A DNA stretch of 64,000 bases from Cryptomeria japonica (GCF_030272615.1 NC_081410.1:191105619-191169618); one strand, 5' to 3'; shown: positions 38,205 through 50,296, numbered from the stretch's first letter. Numbers and translations are program-made. The notes: generated by a model from the letters alone, not told the origin.

Positions 38205-38394
38205 TTTTTTTTTTTTTTTTGATTGGTAATTGGCTGAAGCCTGAATAGCTTTTGACCCCAAGACCTTCCCCATCCTATGGAAGGCCAAGAGTCACAACTT
38301 AGATTTCCACTTCAGATGTCCCTATTGGGAGTTGAACTTGGGTCTCCATAGTGAGAACCCAGTGTTTTAGCCAGTTAAGCTCAACCCCTTGGAC
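38205..38394 (-). mobile_element. tRNA-derived SINE, family 1, about 190 bp
   Basis: On the minus strand the element starts near TCCAAGGGGTTGAGC, has a pol III A-box-like TTGAGCTTAACTGGC (38370-38384) and a B-box-like AGTTCAACTCCC (38327-38338), and ends ATTACCAATC followed by poly(A) (T-run at 38203-38220). A perfect 10-bp target duplication ATTAATAGTT flanks it (38195-38204 and 38395-38404). Such elements are pol III transcribed and mobilised by LINE proteins. Confidence 0.85.
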
Positions 38395-38605
38395 ATTAAT
38401 AGTTATTTTATTAAGATCAATTATAATTAATATTACATAAATATAATTAAAATAATTTATAATCTTAAACTAATAATTAATAGTTAAGTTTGAGATTAAT
38501 TTTATTATCATAATTATAATTATGTAGATTTTATAATTAAATTAGGATTATATTCTTAAGAAAAATGTATATTTCCACTATAATATTTATGTTGTATATT
38601 TTTTT

Positions 38606-39326
38606 GATGGGTAATATAGTATTTTTATTAATATTTAAATTTTAGATTTTATTAAGTATGCATGAGTCTATAACTATAAAATTCAAAGGACTACAAACCC
38701 TAATGACCCCTCTATACACTAAACCACCACATCAGTATCTAACACATTGCAACATTCCCCATATCAACTCGCTTCCCTGTTCATAAATGCATTAAATATA
38801 TTGCAAGGTCATTAGTACAATTGGCCATTCATACAAAATTACAGAATATCAACAAATTTGGAGACAAATATACATACGGACTATAATAAACATACAGAGT
38901 ATCGACAAAAAATTGCCCATTTCCCTTACAAACTATTTTTTGGCTGCCCCAAGGGGCCCATTGACCCAGTAATCTTCAAGTTTGAAGTTCGTATGAGCTT
39001 TCCCTTTCTGCTCCTTTGTCATCCCAATGCCATCTCATTTTAGTCTCTGTTCACATAATCTTTTAAAGCTTCCAACCAATATGGACTTCAACTTTCCTTT
39101 CATCCATATCACTCGACTCACTTCACTAGTTGAAAGGTTATAGCAATAGATTTTGATCTCCAATTTTCAACCAATCACCCCTTCGGTACCATGAGACCTT
39201 CACCCAGATGCACCACTCCAAAATCAACCTCAAACCAAAAGTCCATTCCTCATCCACACATTCCTTTAGGACCCACCGAACATCCTCCTTGATTCCCAAC
39301 TCCAACCCCCACGCTACAAGCAGTGA

Positions 39327-39424
<98 letters not shown>

Positions 39425-40528
39425 ATGAGGGGGGAGAGCACATCCTCATTGTAGAAAAACTTCACCAAAGGAGCATAATATACCATGTTTATCTAAACTT
39501 ATGCTCTTCTTCCCTATACCAAAGCCTCTCTAAGATAATGAATACTTCATGATAGCACCCAGTCTAGATCATCAAGAGTAAAGTTCATGATTACCTTCCC
39601 TTATCTAAAGCCCCAAATCAAAACAAGCCCAACTCCTAAATTATACCATCGCAGCGGTATCCCTAATATAAAAAAACCTTACACATGCCCTTAACTTCGA
39701 AGCATTGGTCTTCTGCCAGGAGCTTAACTATCATCTTGAAGATGGGATTGAAGACAAAATCCTAAAATATGACACCATTGCTCTGCTCCCATCTGTGAAC
39801 CTTTGTTTAGACCCCTAAGACCATTGAAAAAAACTAATTCCCAATCCCATAGATCTATTCATTGTTCCCCCGAACTTGGGCTCTATGCACTTCGACCATT
39901 GTGGAAAATGTTCTTGTGCCCTCGAGATATCTCACTAACTAGTCTTCCCCCAATATCATTCTCTTTGCCTCGTCTATATGTGCACATGGAATTGCTAAAG
40001 CATCATTAAGAGCAAACAGATTGACATTCCCTTGAGGCTACATAATATGAAATCCACCCTGTAAAGGAATACATGCTACCATTATGCCCACCCTTCTTCT
40101 GGAGCTGCGATCGTGTGATGTCTATGCAAATACTCACAACTTTGTCCTTTTCATTCCAACTATCCTAGTATCGTACAAGCTAGTTGGGTAGCACATCTCA
40201 GTTGTAGATGCCAAGATCTTTGAGATGTGTGAGAATCATGGAAGGATTAGTTGAGTGTGATTGTATAATCTACGGTCCCTGCACATTGCATTAAGTTTCC
40301 TTGTTGGGCATAATATGATTGAATTTCTTCCTCTTTCATTATTTCTCTTTTGCTTATCTGCTAATCGTAAGAAACCTCTAGCAGGATGATCATTCTATGT
40401 TAAATTCGTTCCTGCAAAATAGAAACCAAAGCATTAGCATAAAACTATTATGTGAGCCCCATGTCTATCTCCAGTTGTGATTTGATTTCCTTATCTGCTT
40501 GGATCTCCAATGGAGTGAGAATTTTCTC
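38606..40528 (-). other. Probable 3' region of LINE-3, with an (AT)n tract
   Basis: The 1.9 kb downstream of RNase H has no intact ORF. On the minus strand it ends CTATATTACCCATC followed by a short A-run, a LINE/SINE-like 3' end. A pure (AT)n run of about 90 bp lies at 39330-39421. Near 39655 a broken frame includes GYRCDGII, weakly like the WCDGAI segment of the LINE-1 third ORF. The outer boundary is inferred, since no target duplication was confirmed. Confidence 0.5.
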
Positions 40529-42060
40529 TTATGCAATAGAGTCACAACCTTTGTTAGCCAATAAATTTGCCAATTTGTTTCCTTCTTTGTAGCAGTGCAC
40601 AATGTAGTAGGAATCAAATAATGCAAGCACATCTCTGGCTTCTTGTATTATGTAATCCACCTACCAATTATAAATTTGTGATTTATTGAAAGCTGAAATG
40701 ATGTTCAAAGAGTCTCCTTCAATCACTATATTCCTTACCTTCTTCCTTAATGCTAAATTAATGCCAAATACCAAGGCCCTTGCCTCTGCCACATTATTCA
40801 TGTCATCCGAAATTCTAGCAAATCCTGATATCAAGATTAGAGCTTCCTGATTTCTAATCACACTCCCAATGCCAGAGGTTCTTGGGTTTCCCCTTGCAGC
40901 TCCATCAAAGTTCAACTTCACAAATTTCTTCTATGGCGGTTTCCATTTAATCTCCTTTCTATTTATCTTTTTATCTACATTTGCCATTAAACTCCCCTTG
41001 AATGGAATTTTTCTATTTTTCCACTCCTTCAATAAATCATTATCCCATGAAGTAAAAGGAGAATTCAAATTCTTATGTTTAGCTGTAAATGCATGCACTG
41101 ATTCTGAAATTGTCATCTCTATTTTGTAAATGACATCCTGTATCTTATTGAATTCATTCCCGAAGATGTGCCTATTTCTCTCCTGCCAAATATTCCATAT
41201 AAGTATGGTAGGAGCCACTTCCCATATCACTGCAAAAAAGGATTCATTAAATAGCCTTGGCCATGATTTAAAAAATTCTGAGATTGATGCTTGGAGGGGA
41301 GATACCCATCCCAATTTCTTAAGTAGCCATTTCCAACATCCCGGCAGTGCCATCTCACATAAAATGAGAAAATGATCTGTTGTTTCAAATACTTGTTTAC
41401 AAAACACACATTGAAAAGGTTGCACAATTCCTAATAGGGTTAATTTGTCGCTAGTTATCACTCTCCCTTTCAAAGCTAGCCAAGGAAAGGCCTTTGCCTT
41501 TTGAAGTCCGCAGTCTTTCCAGCAAAATGAGAATTTTCTGGATGGTTTAGCTTCTCCATTATTGGATAACTCTCTGAAAACCTCCTTTATTAAATATGAT
41601 CCTGATTGTGAGGGAAGCCATATAAGTTTATCTCTATCTCGTCTATAAAAGATTAATCTTTTCTTCAACTCTGCCTTGAGCATATGTTTCTGGTTTTGTG
41701 GAGCAGAGACATGCTCTAAATCTTTCCATTCTACTTTCCAAATCCCATTGATTTGGATGAGATGAAAGTAGCTACTTATTGTGTAATCCCAAGAGGATTG
41801 CAGTACTGATTTGATGTCATCCAGTCCTGTAATAGTCTCTAAAGGGGGATAACTGTTCCACGAATCCTCCCAAAACCTTGTTGTCCTCCCGTCATGGACA
41901 AGCCATGTTAATTTTGGCAGTAAACATTCCCTGCACTCTAAAAGAAAGTTCAACATCTTTGAGCCCTTGGGTGGGTCAAGCACTATTAAGATTCTTTCTG
42001 TTCATCCGTATCAAGATATTTACCTCTAATTATGGATGCCCAAATCAAAGATGTGTCTTA
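40529..42060 (-). pseudogene. LINE-3 ORF2 C-terminus (zf-RVT and RNase H)
   Basis: From 42060 the frame reads into IWASIIRGKYLDTDEQ, then a frameshift precedes VLDPPKGSKMLNF. The zf-RVT zinc-binding region is CWKDCGLQKAKAFPWLALKG, followed by CVFCKQ, DHFLILC and the Trp-rich part. RNase H follows with KLNFDGAARGNP, NNVAEARALV and IEGDSLNIIS. The last block is YKEGNKLANLLANKG, where the usual catalytic-site Asp (VADYLA) is Asn. Nonsense codons lie at 40931-40933 and 40661-40663, and a natural stop at 40529-40531. Confidence 0.88.
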
Positions 42061-45000
42061 TGTAATGCCCCGCTAGGAACCTCGAAGGAAAATCCACAAC
42101 AAGGGTGAAACATTTTTTTTTTTTTTTTTTAATATAAACATCATAAGTGCATTTACACAACATGCATGATAATACAAGCGGGAGACTTACATCGAAATTC
42201 CTTAAGGGTTACCAACAAAGAATTAAAATCACAAGATAAATTCCACAATTACTATTAAACCATATATTCATCATTAACTCAATGATCATAAGAATCCATA
42301 TGCAATAATAGATACACCATTGAAAGATTGAAAGGGTACAATATAATTCCACTTCAATAAGCATTCACACATATCATAAGGAAACTGATAAAAACATCCC
42401 AAACATAGGATTACAATGCTCTTCCAATATATAGCTTCTCAATATAAATATAAGGATACAACTTAACCAATTACATGGTTACAAAAGATCAATGATACAC
42501 TAACCACAAGGGTCTCTAATAACAATAATATCCAAACATGAGATGAAGCATGAGCCACAAACCACATAAACACCTGCGAAGCCAATCCTCGCATGAAGGT
42601 ACAAATCCGAACATCCGATGGGAAGTGGCACTACCGCCTGACCATGTAATTCCCAAAATGGAATCACCCCACTGTGCTAGGAGATAGCTGACGACCCTCA
42701 AACAAGCATAAGCATGACATGGTCGACAAAACAATACGACTCTATGACAACACAAGAGACTCCACAATAATCCAGGTGACTCAACATCAAAAACACACAA
42801 ACAAACAAGTGAACCTAAAGAGAGAGTGTCATCACATAGCTTGATGGTTACCTCGGTAGGCTCTCATAGGTCCCGACTCTCTATCCTGGTAACCTCTCCC
42901 GAACCTCTGGCTCCAACTGAGTCTCCTGCGGACCCTTCTAACCTTTCGTGAAGACAAGGTGGTCGGTTTGCCATTCTAGGCCTTCTCACTACATTATGAG
43001 CCTCAATACAAGCACTCACCTATGCGCGAGGTACAATATCTTGTTAATGTTTGAAACTACCCACCCAATCAATTAATTAGATTATCACTTATAATCTGAC
43101 TTTCATAGGGGTAACCTACTCGAAAGCCACTCTCTCAAAGGACACTAAACATACAAGGTCACTCCCCGAGGACCCTTTGGTGAAACAGATAGCCATAACA
43201 CCACTTTCAGAAACAAGTGGTCAAACAAGGACATACTGACTCTTGGCTAACCATAAGGCAAGGACACTACATGGTTATGACAATGAAGCCAACATATATC
43301 ACTTGGTCAAAGGTACCAACTACGCCACCATAGGACGACTGAACCACAGACCAAAAATAACACAATATACACTTGCAAGGACAACTAATTCACTAAGTCC
43401 ATACTCAGACAATCTTTGAGAAAGTCAGCATCATAAGCACTTGCAACATCATAGATTGAAAACTAATAAAACACTCTCTTCCAACATTCACATCTATTCA
43501 ATTCCCAATTCCATATTCCATCAAGAATGAAATCCACATTAAACATTCAACTGAATTAAACATGAATTCCTAACAGGCAATTGGTTCATTTTTGAATACT
43601 TCCAAATTTACCAATTTGAATCTCTAATTCATGCCTTGATTTCCATTGATAATTTATTAAACCACATATTAAAATTCACAAGGAAATTACCATTTATGCT
43701 TAACATAAAACAACCACATCAAAATGTTCACTTAATAAAACTAAATTAAATTTATAACACATACTGGTTTACACCGGTAAGGCACATGGTCAAGCGGTGG
43801 CAAAAGCCAACTACAGTAGTGCTGCCCAGAGCAACAGACACTACCTGCCGGTAGTACCGCAGGCGATCGATAGCAGGCATTACCAACCGGTAGCGCTGTT
43901 GCCAACCGGTAGAAGATGCTACCGTCCAGTAGCACTGCTACCAATCGGTAGCAGTCCTACCGACCGGTAGTGCTGCTACTGAATGGTAACAGTCCTATCG
44001 ACCGGTAGTGCTGCTACTGAATGGTAATAGTCCTACTGACCGGTAGTACTGATACTTGCGGGCAGCAGACACTGCTGAACCGCATGATGAGACTAGCCCG
44101 CAATGGGGTAAGGTAAGGTCAACGATAAGCAAATAAAATACATGCCTCCAAGGCATTAAAATCAACACTCCACCAAATCATTTAAACATGAAAGCGATTC
44201 ATTTCCGGATCATTTCACAAGAACACACATACATAGTGCCAAATCCAAATTTCAAATGGATATTTACCAACAAGGTAAATGATGAAATAAAATCCCACAA
44301 GAACCCCAAATCTTGGGTAACAAGATACTAGAAAGCACACAACAAGCTAAATCCAGTTCATTCTTTCCAAATAGAAGAGGTATAACAAGAAATTGATTTT
44401 CAAGAACACAACATACAACAAATAGAGAAATGAACCATTTCTTTCCTAAATGCAACCATATGATTTGAGATTCACAAAATCAACAATTTAATAGACACTC
44501 TTTCTTCCATTCTAATCATTCCACATGAATCGACAAGGAATTTTGCATATTTTCAACACACAGGAAGCAAACTGAAAAATTCAAGTTAGATTTAAAACAA
44601 GAAGGGATTATCCAACCTGAAGAAAACTAGCAACCAAAATGAAGGAGGAATCCCAATCCTTGCAAACCAATTCGAATTCCAGCTCCTCCTTCTAGAATAT
44701 TTTTCCAAATTTCTCTCTAGAAATTCTTCCTCCCCTTCTCGTGAATTTCCAAGCATATATGGAAAATATTTTCCAACCTAAACTTTCTAGGTTGAAAGTT
44801 TTTCCATCCAATCAGATTTAAATATTTTAAAATTGAAAAGGCAATCAGATTTACTTTTATCCAAAAAGCAATTCTTTTCCAACAATTAAAAATGAAAAAG
44901 CAAAAGTCAAATGGAAAAGTAAAAAGGAAAGCTTATCTTTATTTCTATTTTCCAAAAAAAAAAAACTTTCTTTCAACATAAGCATATATCATTTAAATGG

Positions 45001-45822
45001 CTAGGCAAATATTTATTTCCACAAAATATATCAATGCCACTCAACACAACAAAATAAGCCATTTAACCATTTAATCTAGCAATTCATCAATTTAATTAAA
45101 TCAATAATCACAGAGCATAATAATTAACTAATTATGCCAACATAAGATAGCATCATCCATTTAATTAAAAAATCATTTAAATAAACGGAAGCACACAAAA
45201 CAAAGGATGATCAAATGACGACTCTCAAATGACTAAACCAAAGCACTATGACAGACATAACTGCCAAACGGGAAAGACAACTGACTGACAACACTCACAC
45301 GAGTGTAACTACACTCAAGCTAGGGTACAACAACTATCTCCTCCATTCCCATCAGACATATGGGGCATGCTCTGGCCTGTGAAACCAGGTGGAGTCGATA
45401 CCCCATACCTACCCCGTACTAGTACCTGCAATGTCCTGCACCAAAGAGCCCAACGTGCATATAGAACAATATATATATACAAACACGACATGCACACCGA
45501 TGAAGGAGAATCATGACGTTCCCTGTCTCATTGGAGTGAGTGAAGGAAAATAATCCCCTCGCATCCCAATACACTTGCAAACACACAACATATAAATAAC
45601 GCATCGCAATATAAGGTAAGAGTGTCAGTCCATGATAATGATCCATAAAATAACATTAATCATAAGCACTGAGATATTGCATACAATTATACACCATAAA
45701 TCCAGATAAATCATGAAATAACATCGCATAACATCCAAATCAATATACGATAATGTTCCACTGAATAGTCACCGAAGTAAATCAAAACATACAAAAGAGG
45801 CTGATCAAGGAGGGGTACTACA
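42061..45822 (-). mobile_element. 3.76-kb LTR-like insertion in LINE-3, probably a very long solo LTR
   Basis: On the plus strand the element runs from TGTAATGCCCCGC to GGGGTACTACA. Read on the minus strand it starts TGTAGTACCCCTCC and ends GGGGCATTACA, a style typical of Gypsy LTRs. It is flanked by TCTTA (42056-42060) and TCTGA (45823-45827), a 5-bp duplication with one mismatch. Deleting it with one copy rebuilds the LINE-3 reading frame exactly (LYSDTSLIWASI). No gag or pol and no internal copy of either end were found. A non-autonomous element with hidden LTRs is the alternative. Confidence 0.72.
43952..44066. repeat. 38-bp minisatellite with ACCGGT cores
   Basis: Units start at 43952, 43990 and 44028 with an exact 38-bp period (YAGTCCTAYYGACCGGTAGT and so on). 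Degenerate units with CCGGTAG extend left to about 43780. It lies inside the 3.76-kb LTR-like insertion. Confidence 0.85.
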
Positions 45823-47321
45823 TCTGAATACAGTTTCCATACTAGTTTGGCTCCAAGAGCAATATTTCGATCTTCAAAGTTTGGTATACCTGCACTTCCT
45901 TGTGATTCTGGAAAGCATACTTTCTCCCATGACAATAAATGAATTTATTTTTTTGGATCTTTATCCTTCCAAAGAATTTTTTTAAATGAGATTCCAAATC
46001 TTACCTAATCTTTGAGGGCATAGGGAGAACATACATCATGTAGTTAGGAATAGTAGTCAAGACAATTTTAATCAACAAAATTCTTCTAGCTAGAGATAAC
46101 CACTTATTATTCCATGAATTTATTCTATTCTTTATTGAAGCTATTAGTGGTTCCCAATACTTGGTTCTGTTTAAACCCGAGAACATTGGTACTCCCAAAT
46201 ATTTACTAGGCATACTTCCCTATACAAATCCCAAAGAAGATGATAGTTTGCTGGACACTAAAGGCGAGCAATTAAAAGGCAACACTTTTAATTTAATTTC
46301 ACTGATTTTTTGCCCTAAAACCTCCATGTATAACTGGAGAAATCCCTTGATGACCTTTGCTTCCCTAACTGAGGCCTCTCCAAATAAAACCGTGTCATTT
46401 GCAAATAGGCAATGTGTAGCCACCACCTATGTTTGAGGAAGCATGATGCCCTTCCAAACAAAGGACTCATGTTTTTCTGATATCAATATGCTCAAAGCCT
46501 TTGCCATGATAATAAAGAGGGATGGAGATAGAGGGTCCCCTTGCCTCACCCCTTGGGAGGGAGAAAAGAAGCCTGTTGGATTTCCATTTACCAGAACTGG
46601 AAATTTGACTCTTGATATACAAGAAAGGATCCATTTGCACCAAATCTTTGAGAAGCCAAATCTAAGGAGAACTTGATGAAGAAAGCTCCAAATGACCCTA
46701 TCGTATGCTTTCAACATGTCTAGTTTAATCATCATTGCTTCTATCTTATGAGTCTATTGAGTGAATGATCTCATGGACTACTAGTGCCCCTTCCGTCATT
46801 TCCCTCCCAAGAACAAAGCCTCCCTATTGTTTAGAGACTATCTTTGGGATGGAGAAGGCTAATCTAGTTGAGATGGCCTTAGAGATTATCTTATAAACTG
46901 TATTACATAAAGAGATTGGTCTGAAGTCTGCAAAGGATGAAGGATTGGTCATTTTGGGAAATAGGACAATGAGAGTTGTATTAAATTATTTGAGTATATT
47001 TCCATGCTTTCTAGATTCTTCCACCATTTTCCAGATGTCTGTCCCTATGAAGCTCCAACATTTTTGGAAGAAAAGTGCAGGAAAACCATCTGGCCCTGGA
47101 CCCTTGTCAGGGTGCATTGAAAATACAACAGTCCTTATTTCTTCCAATGTGAAAGGGCTTAGTAAAAAAAGGTTATCCTCATTCGTTATCAAAGGAGTGA
47201 TGTATTGAAGAATTTCTTGATATTTCCTCTTTACCTCTTTATCCACTACCACTGAATTTGTGAATAAAGATGAGAAAAAAGTCACTGCTTCTTGCTGAAT
47301 TTCCCCTTCATCTATGATCAT
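45823..47321 (-). pseudogene. LINE-3 ORF2 reverse transcriptase
   Basis: Minus-strand RT blocks in order are FTLEEIRTVVFSMHPDKGPG, then PDGFPALFFQKCW, then IVLFPK-type and FRPISLCNTVYK blocks in broken sequence. Next come IKLDMLKAYDRVIW with the first catalytic Asp, GVRQGDPLSPSLF, and HCLFANDTVLFGEA. In that last block the catalytic FADD is FAND, an Asp-to-Asn change explained by one G-to-A. The thumb-region KYLGVPMFSGLNRTKYW and WNNKWLSLARR follow. Several stops and frameshifts are present. Its 5' side is cut by element X at 47321/47322. Confidence 0.88.
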
Positions 47322-47322
47322 T

Positions 47323-48426
47323 ATTCAAGAAGTAGAAAAGATGAATGAATCCAATTCCAACCTGAGAAAAGAGTTGGAAGGACTGACTATTCGAATGTGC
47401 CAAGAGCTTGAGAACCAGAGGAAAGCTGAAGATCTGGTAAAAGACAAAGATCATGAAATCTCCAAGCTGAAGCAAGAGATTAGTGCCCTAAGTACTCAAC
47501 TCCATGCGAGCAAAGTGGAAAAGGAAGACATGCAAGGAGAACTGAATATGACCATCTCTGAGAATGCAAACCTGATGGAAACAAATGCTACTATTTCCAA
47601 AGAACTCTCTGAGTCAAAGGAAATACTTGCTAAGTTCAACAAGAGTACTGTTAAGCTAGAGCAAAAGCTTGAATCAGCCAAACCTGTCAAGAATACTGAT
47701 GGACTTGGTTACTCCAGTCATGAGCAAGGTGAGACCTCTGGTGCAAATGCTGAAGCATCAAATAGGCAACTGACATTCAAAGGTAAAGGTAAGAAAAAGT
47801 TCAAACCTGTTTTCTTTAACTCTCTTAAAGAAGGACATACTGCTAATGTATGTAGGAGTAAGGCTTATAATAATTTTCCTTATTTTCTAAATGATAAGCC
47901 TAGATCCGATAGATTCAATGGTAACTGTTATGCATGCAACAAGTTTGGGCATAGAGCATCTGAATGTAGGTCTATTATGAACAACACTAGAATATATCCT
48001 CAGAGGACTCAAGGAGTTGGTCTGGAACCTTTTGTGAACCAGAATCACAACCGGTTTAATGCCTTTAATCATCAGTCAGGAAGCGGTGGTTATCAAGCGG
48101 TAACCAGATGGAGAGAAAACTGTTGGATTTGCCATGGTCATGGTCACATAGCTGCAACATGCAGGAGGAGGAATGGTAACATGAATAATGAACCTTGGAG
48201 AGCACCTGGAGTGGTTTGCTATCATTGCAACAAACCGGGTCATTCAACAAGATTTTGCAGAAGTAGAAAGAGTATATCAGATGATATACCAGTCACTCCG
48301 GAAGGAAAGATTGATATTGACACTGTTCAAGCGGATATGAACAAAACCTGGAAGAAGAAACCAGCAATGTTGCAAGAAGAACCAGTTTCTGCACCTAGTG
48401 TGGAAATCACGGAATCGGCGAACTAA
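47323..48426 (+). CDS. Element X gag C-terminal part (coiled coil, CCHC zinc knuckles)
   Basis: An open frame of about 367 codons that enters mid-gene; the first few residues of the frame come from LINE-3. Residues 6-120 are heptad-rich coiled coil (ELEGLTIRMCQELENQ), ending in FNKSTVKLEQKLES and DGLGYSS, a signature of SIRE-type gags. Three intact CCHC knuckles are at C205-C218 (CYACNKFGHRASEC), C270-C283 (CWICHGHGHIAATC) and C302-C315 (CYHCNKPGHSTRFC). A fourth at about 166-180 (VFFNSLKEGHTANVC) has lost its first two Cys. No internal stop, unlike the neighbouring ORF. It ends at TAA 48424-48426. Gag binds and packages element RNA. Confidence 0.82.
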   Translation: MQEVEKMNESNSNLRKELEGLTIRMCQELENQRKAEDLVKDKDHEISKLKQEISALSTQLHASKVEKEDMQGELNMTISENANLMETNATISKELSESKEILAKFNKSTVKLEQKLESAKPVKNTDGLGYSSHEQGETSGANAEASNRQLTFKGKGKKKFKPVFFNSLKEGHTANVCRSKAYNNFPYFLNDKPRSDRFNGNCYACNKFGHRASECRSIMNNTRIYPQRTQGVGLEPFVNQNHNRFNAFNHQSGSGGYQAVTRWRENCWICHGHGHIAATCRRRNGNMNNEPWRAPGVVCYHCNKPGHSTRFCRSRKSISDDIPVTPEGKIDIDTVQADMNKTWKKKPAMLQEEPVSAPSVEITESAN

Positions 48427-48869
48427 GCATCAGAAAAGCTTAGGGGGAGCAAACGGTGAAATGTTTCGAACCCCTGGTTTATATCGGTAGAAGACCTTAA
48501 CCGGTATGTGATACCTGTCATTTGGCAGAAGACCGGAAATGGTAACAGGCAAATTAGGGTTTACACCCTAATGGTGGAGCATTTATTACGGTAGGTGAGG
48601 AATATGTTTAAAAGGAATTTTCAAATCATTTCTCACTATCATTTTTCGAGTGAAGAAGTTTTTCAAGTGCAAAGTGAAGAAAAAGTGACTTGTGTTGCGA
48701 TTTTAAGAAATCTCGAAACCCTGAAGAAGATTCAGAAGCAAATATCAAATGGTCAAGAGAAGAACTCAAAGCGGTGATTCAATAACCGACGAAGTGTGAG
48801 GTGAAGTGGAATTAGCAAGCCCTAAATTCTCGATTTCCAAAAGGTATTTCTGGAGTTTTCTGTCTTATC
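48427..48869 (+). other. Spacer between gag and the additional ORF of element X
   Basis: 443 bp where a copia pol of about 3.5 kb would be expected. It begins with a purine-rich AAAAGCTTAGGGGGAGC and contains several CCGGT motifs but no protease, integrase, RT or RNase H motif in any frame. It ends in a leader-like stretch before the ATG at 48870. Confidence 0.6.
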
Positions 48870-49132
48870 ATGGCTTCCGCATCTCATGATAGTTCTAGTG
48901 CAACTGTTGATTCTATGGACTTCATACAATGAAAGTCGAAATATAATGCCTTGTCTCAAGTACCGGCTAGTGTGATAGTGGAAGAAGGCATTTCTGGTTA
49001 TATAGATTGTAAAATTGAAGACCTAGGGTCTCTCGCAATCCATTCTCAGCTAGGTCTATTCTATGGGAAGGATAAAAAGATCAAACCAAAGTATAGCATC
49101 TTGGAGAAGAAGAAACTTCACAATGCGGTTTA

Positions 49133-50296
49133 TGTTGGCATTTTTGTGGTTTATGCTGTGATTGTCATTGATGGACACACACTTGTATTGAGATCCCCTT
49201 TATATGTATGAGCTTATGCTCAACCGGTATTTTGTTCCAACCGGTATGTTGTATACTAGTCTCTAGACTAGTGGTGATTTTGCAGAATGTGTTTCCCGGT
49301 CTGAAGCGACATGTCGACCCCAAGCGGTTCGCAGATCACAAGCAGTACGAGGAAGCAAAGCGGCACAACACATTCTTACCAGTCTTCATTTTTGTCAAAC
49401 CGACAACCGGTATTTTGTATGAACCGGTAATACTCTGTGATGAGTTACCAACCGACATTTTGTGATGAGTTACCAATCCACCGATTGTTTGACAGTGCGG
49501 ACACATTGACGGTGATTCTTGTGTCGTGTTACTGAAGTATGTCTAGATTCATTGAACCTAGGAAATTGTAATGTAATCCTATTGGACCGACATGAAATCA
49601 GATTCCTTTAAAAGGACATCATGTCTAGGGTTTTTAAGTTGTTGAAGAAGTTGTGAAAAGGGTTAATGTTGAGCTAGGGTTTAAGGTGGAAGTTGAGAGC
49701 GATCTTATCTAAGAAGATCGAGTTGTAACTGAGAGAGAGATAGAGGAGACTGAAGTAATGCTGGAATGCATTAGCTGTGAGCAATACTGGATCTAACCAA
49801 GCAGTTTGTGCTATTAGATAGATCAAACAATTGTTGATTACTCACATCTTTGACAAGTCTATAGCCCTTAACTGGGTAGGCGTCAAAGCCTTTGTAAAAT
49901 CCTCTAACAAGGTGGTTCACACATGTGAATCTAAAATCCTGTAACAAGGTAGTCTTTAATCGGACTTATCTCTTAACAGAGATTGAGATTCCTAACAGGA
50001 TCTGTTCTGGTGAAGAGCATTGTAACACCTTAACCGGTCTAGTTTCTATTATGCAGATAGTGACTTGTGAGTTCCATCTCACTGTGGTTTTTCCCAGTTG
50101 GGTTTCCACGTCAAATATCTTGTGTTATGGTTGTATTGCTTTTGTGGGTGAATGCTTTATTCGCATTTTGGTTTGTATATGTGGTAACCGGTTTGACTGT
50201 TAGACTGCTTTACGGATTTATCTTTAGACTGTGTAAGTGTTTTAGTGCAAAGATTTTTTGCATACTAATTCACCCCCCCCCTCTTAGTATTCATCA
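49133..50296 (+). mobile_element. Solo LTR of the element X family inside the additional ORF, 1164 bp
   Basis: It starts TGTTGGCATTTTTGTGG and ends TTAGTATTCATCA, with GTTTA duplicated perfectly at 49128-49132 and 50297-50301. Removing it restores the host frame (GCG GTT TAC TTC). It is clearly related to, but diverged from, the LTR at 53673. A TATA-like TTTAAAAGG near 49610 precedes the conserved ACATCATGTCTAGGGTTT leader. Confidence 0.9.

Larger units (their letters stand above)
36478..38492 (-). repeat. AT-rich dispersed repeat, copy B, split by a solo LTR and a SINE
   Basis: The reverse complement matches copies A and C at both ends and through the middle, apart from a missing internal segment of about 100 bp near 36570. 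Removing the solo LTR (37091-38191) and the SINE (38205-38394), with one target duplication each, restores continuous alignment to copy A across AATAACTNTTAATAATT. This independently confirms both insertions. Confidence 0.8.

Noticed and set aside
39208-39552. Ile-Tyr repeat frames on both strands
   Set aside because: Produced by the (AT)n microsatellite inside the LINE-3 3' region.
47316-47322. Target duplication for element X
   Set aside because: The right flank ATTGC is not repeated at the left edge, so no duplication is claimed.
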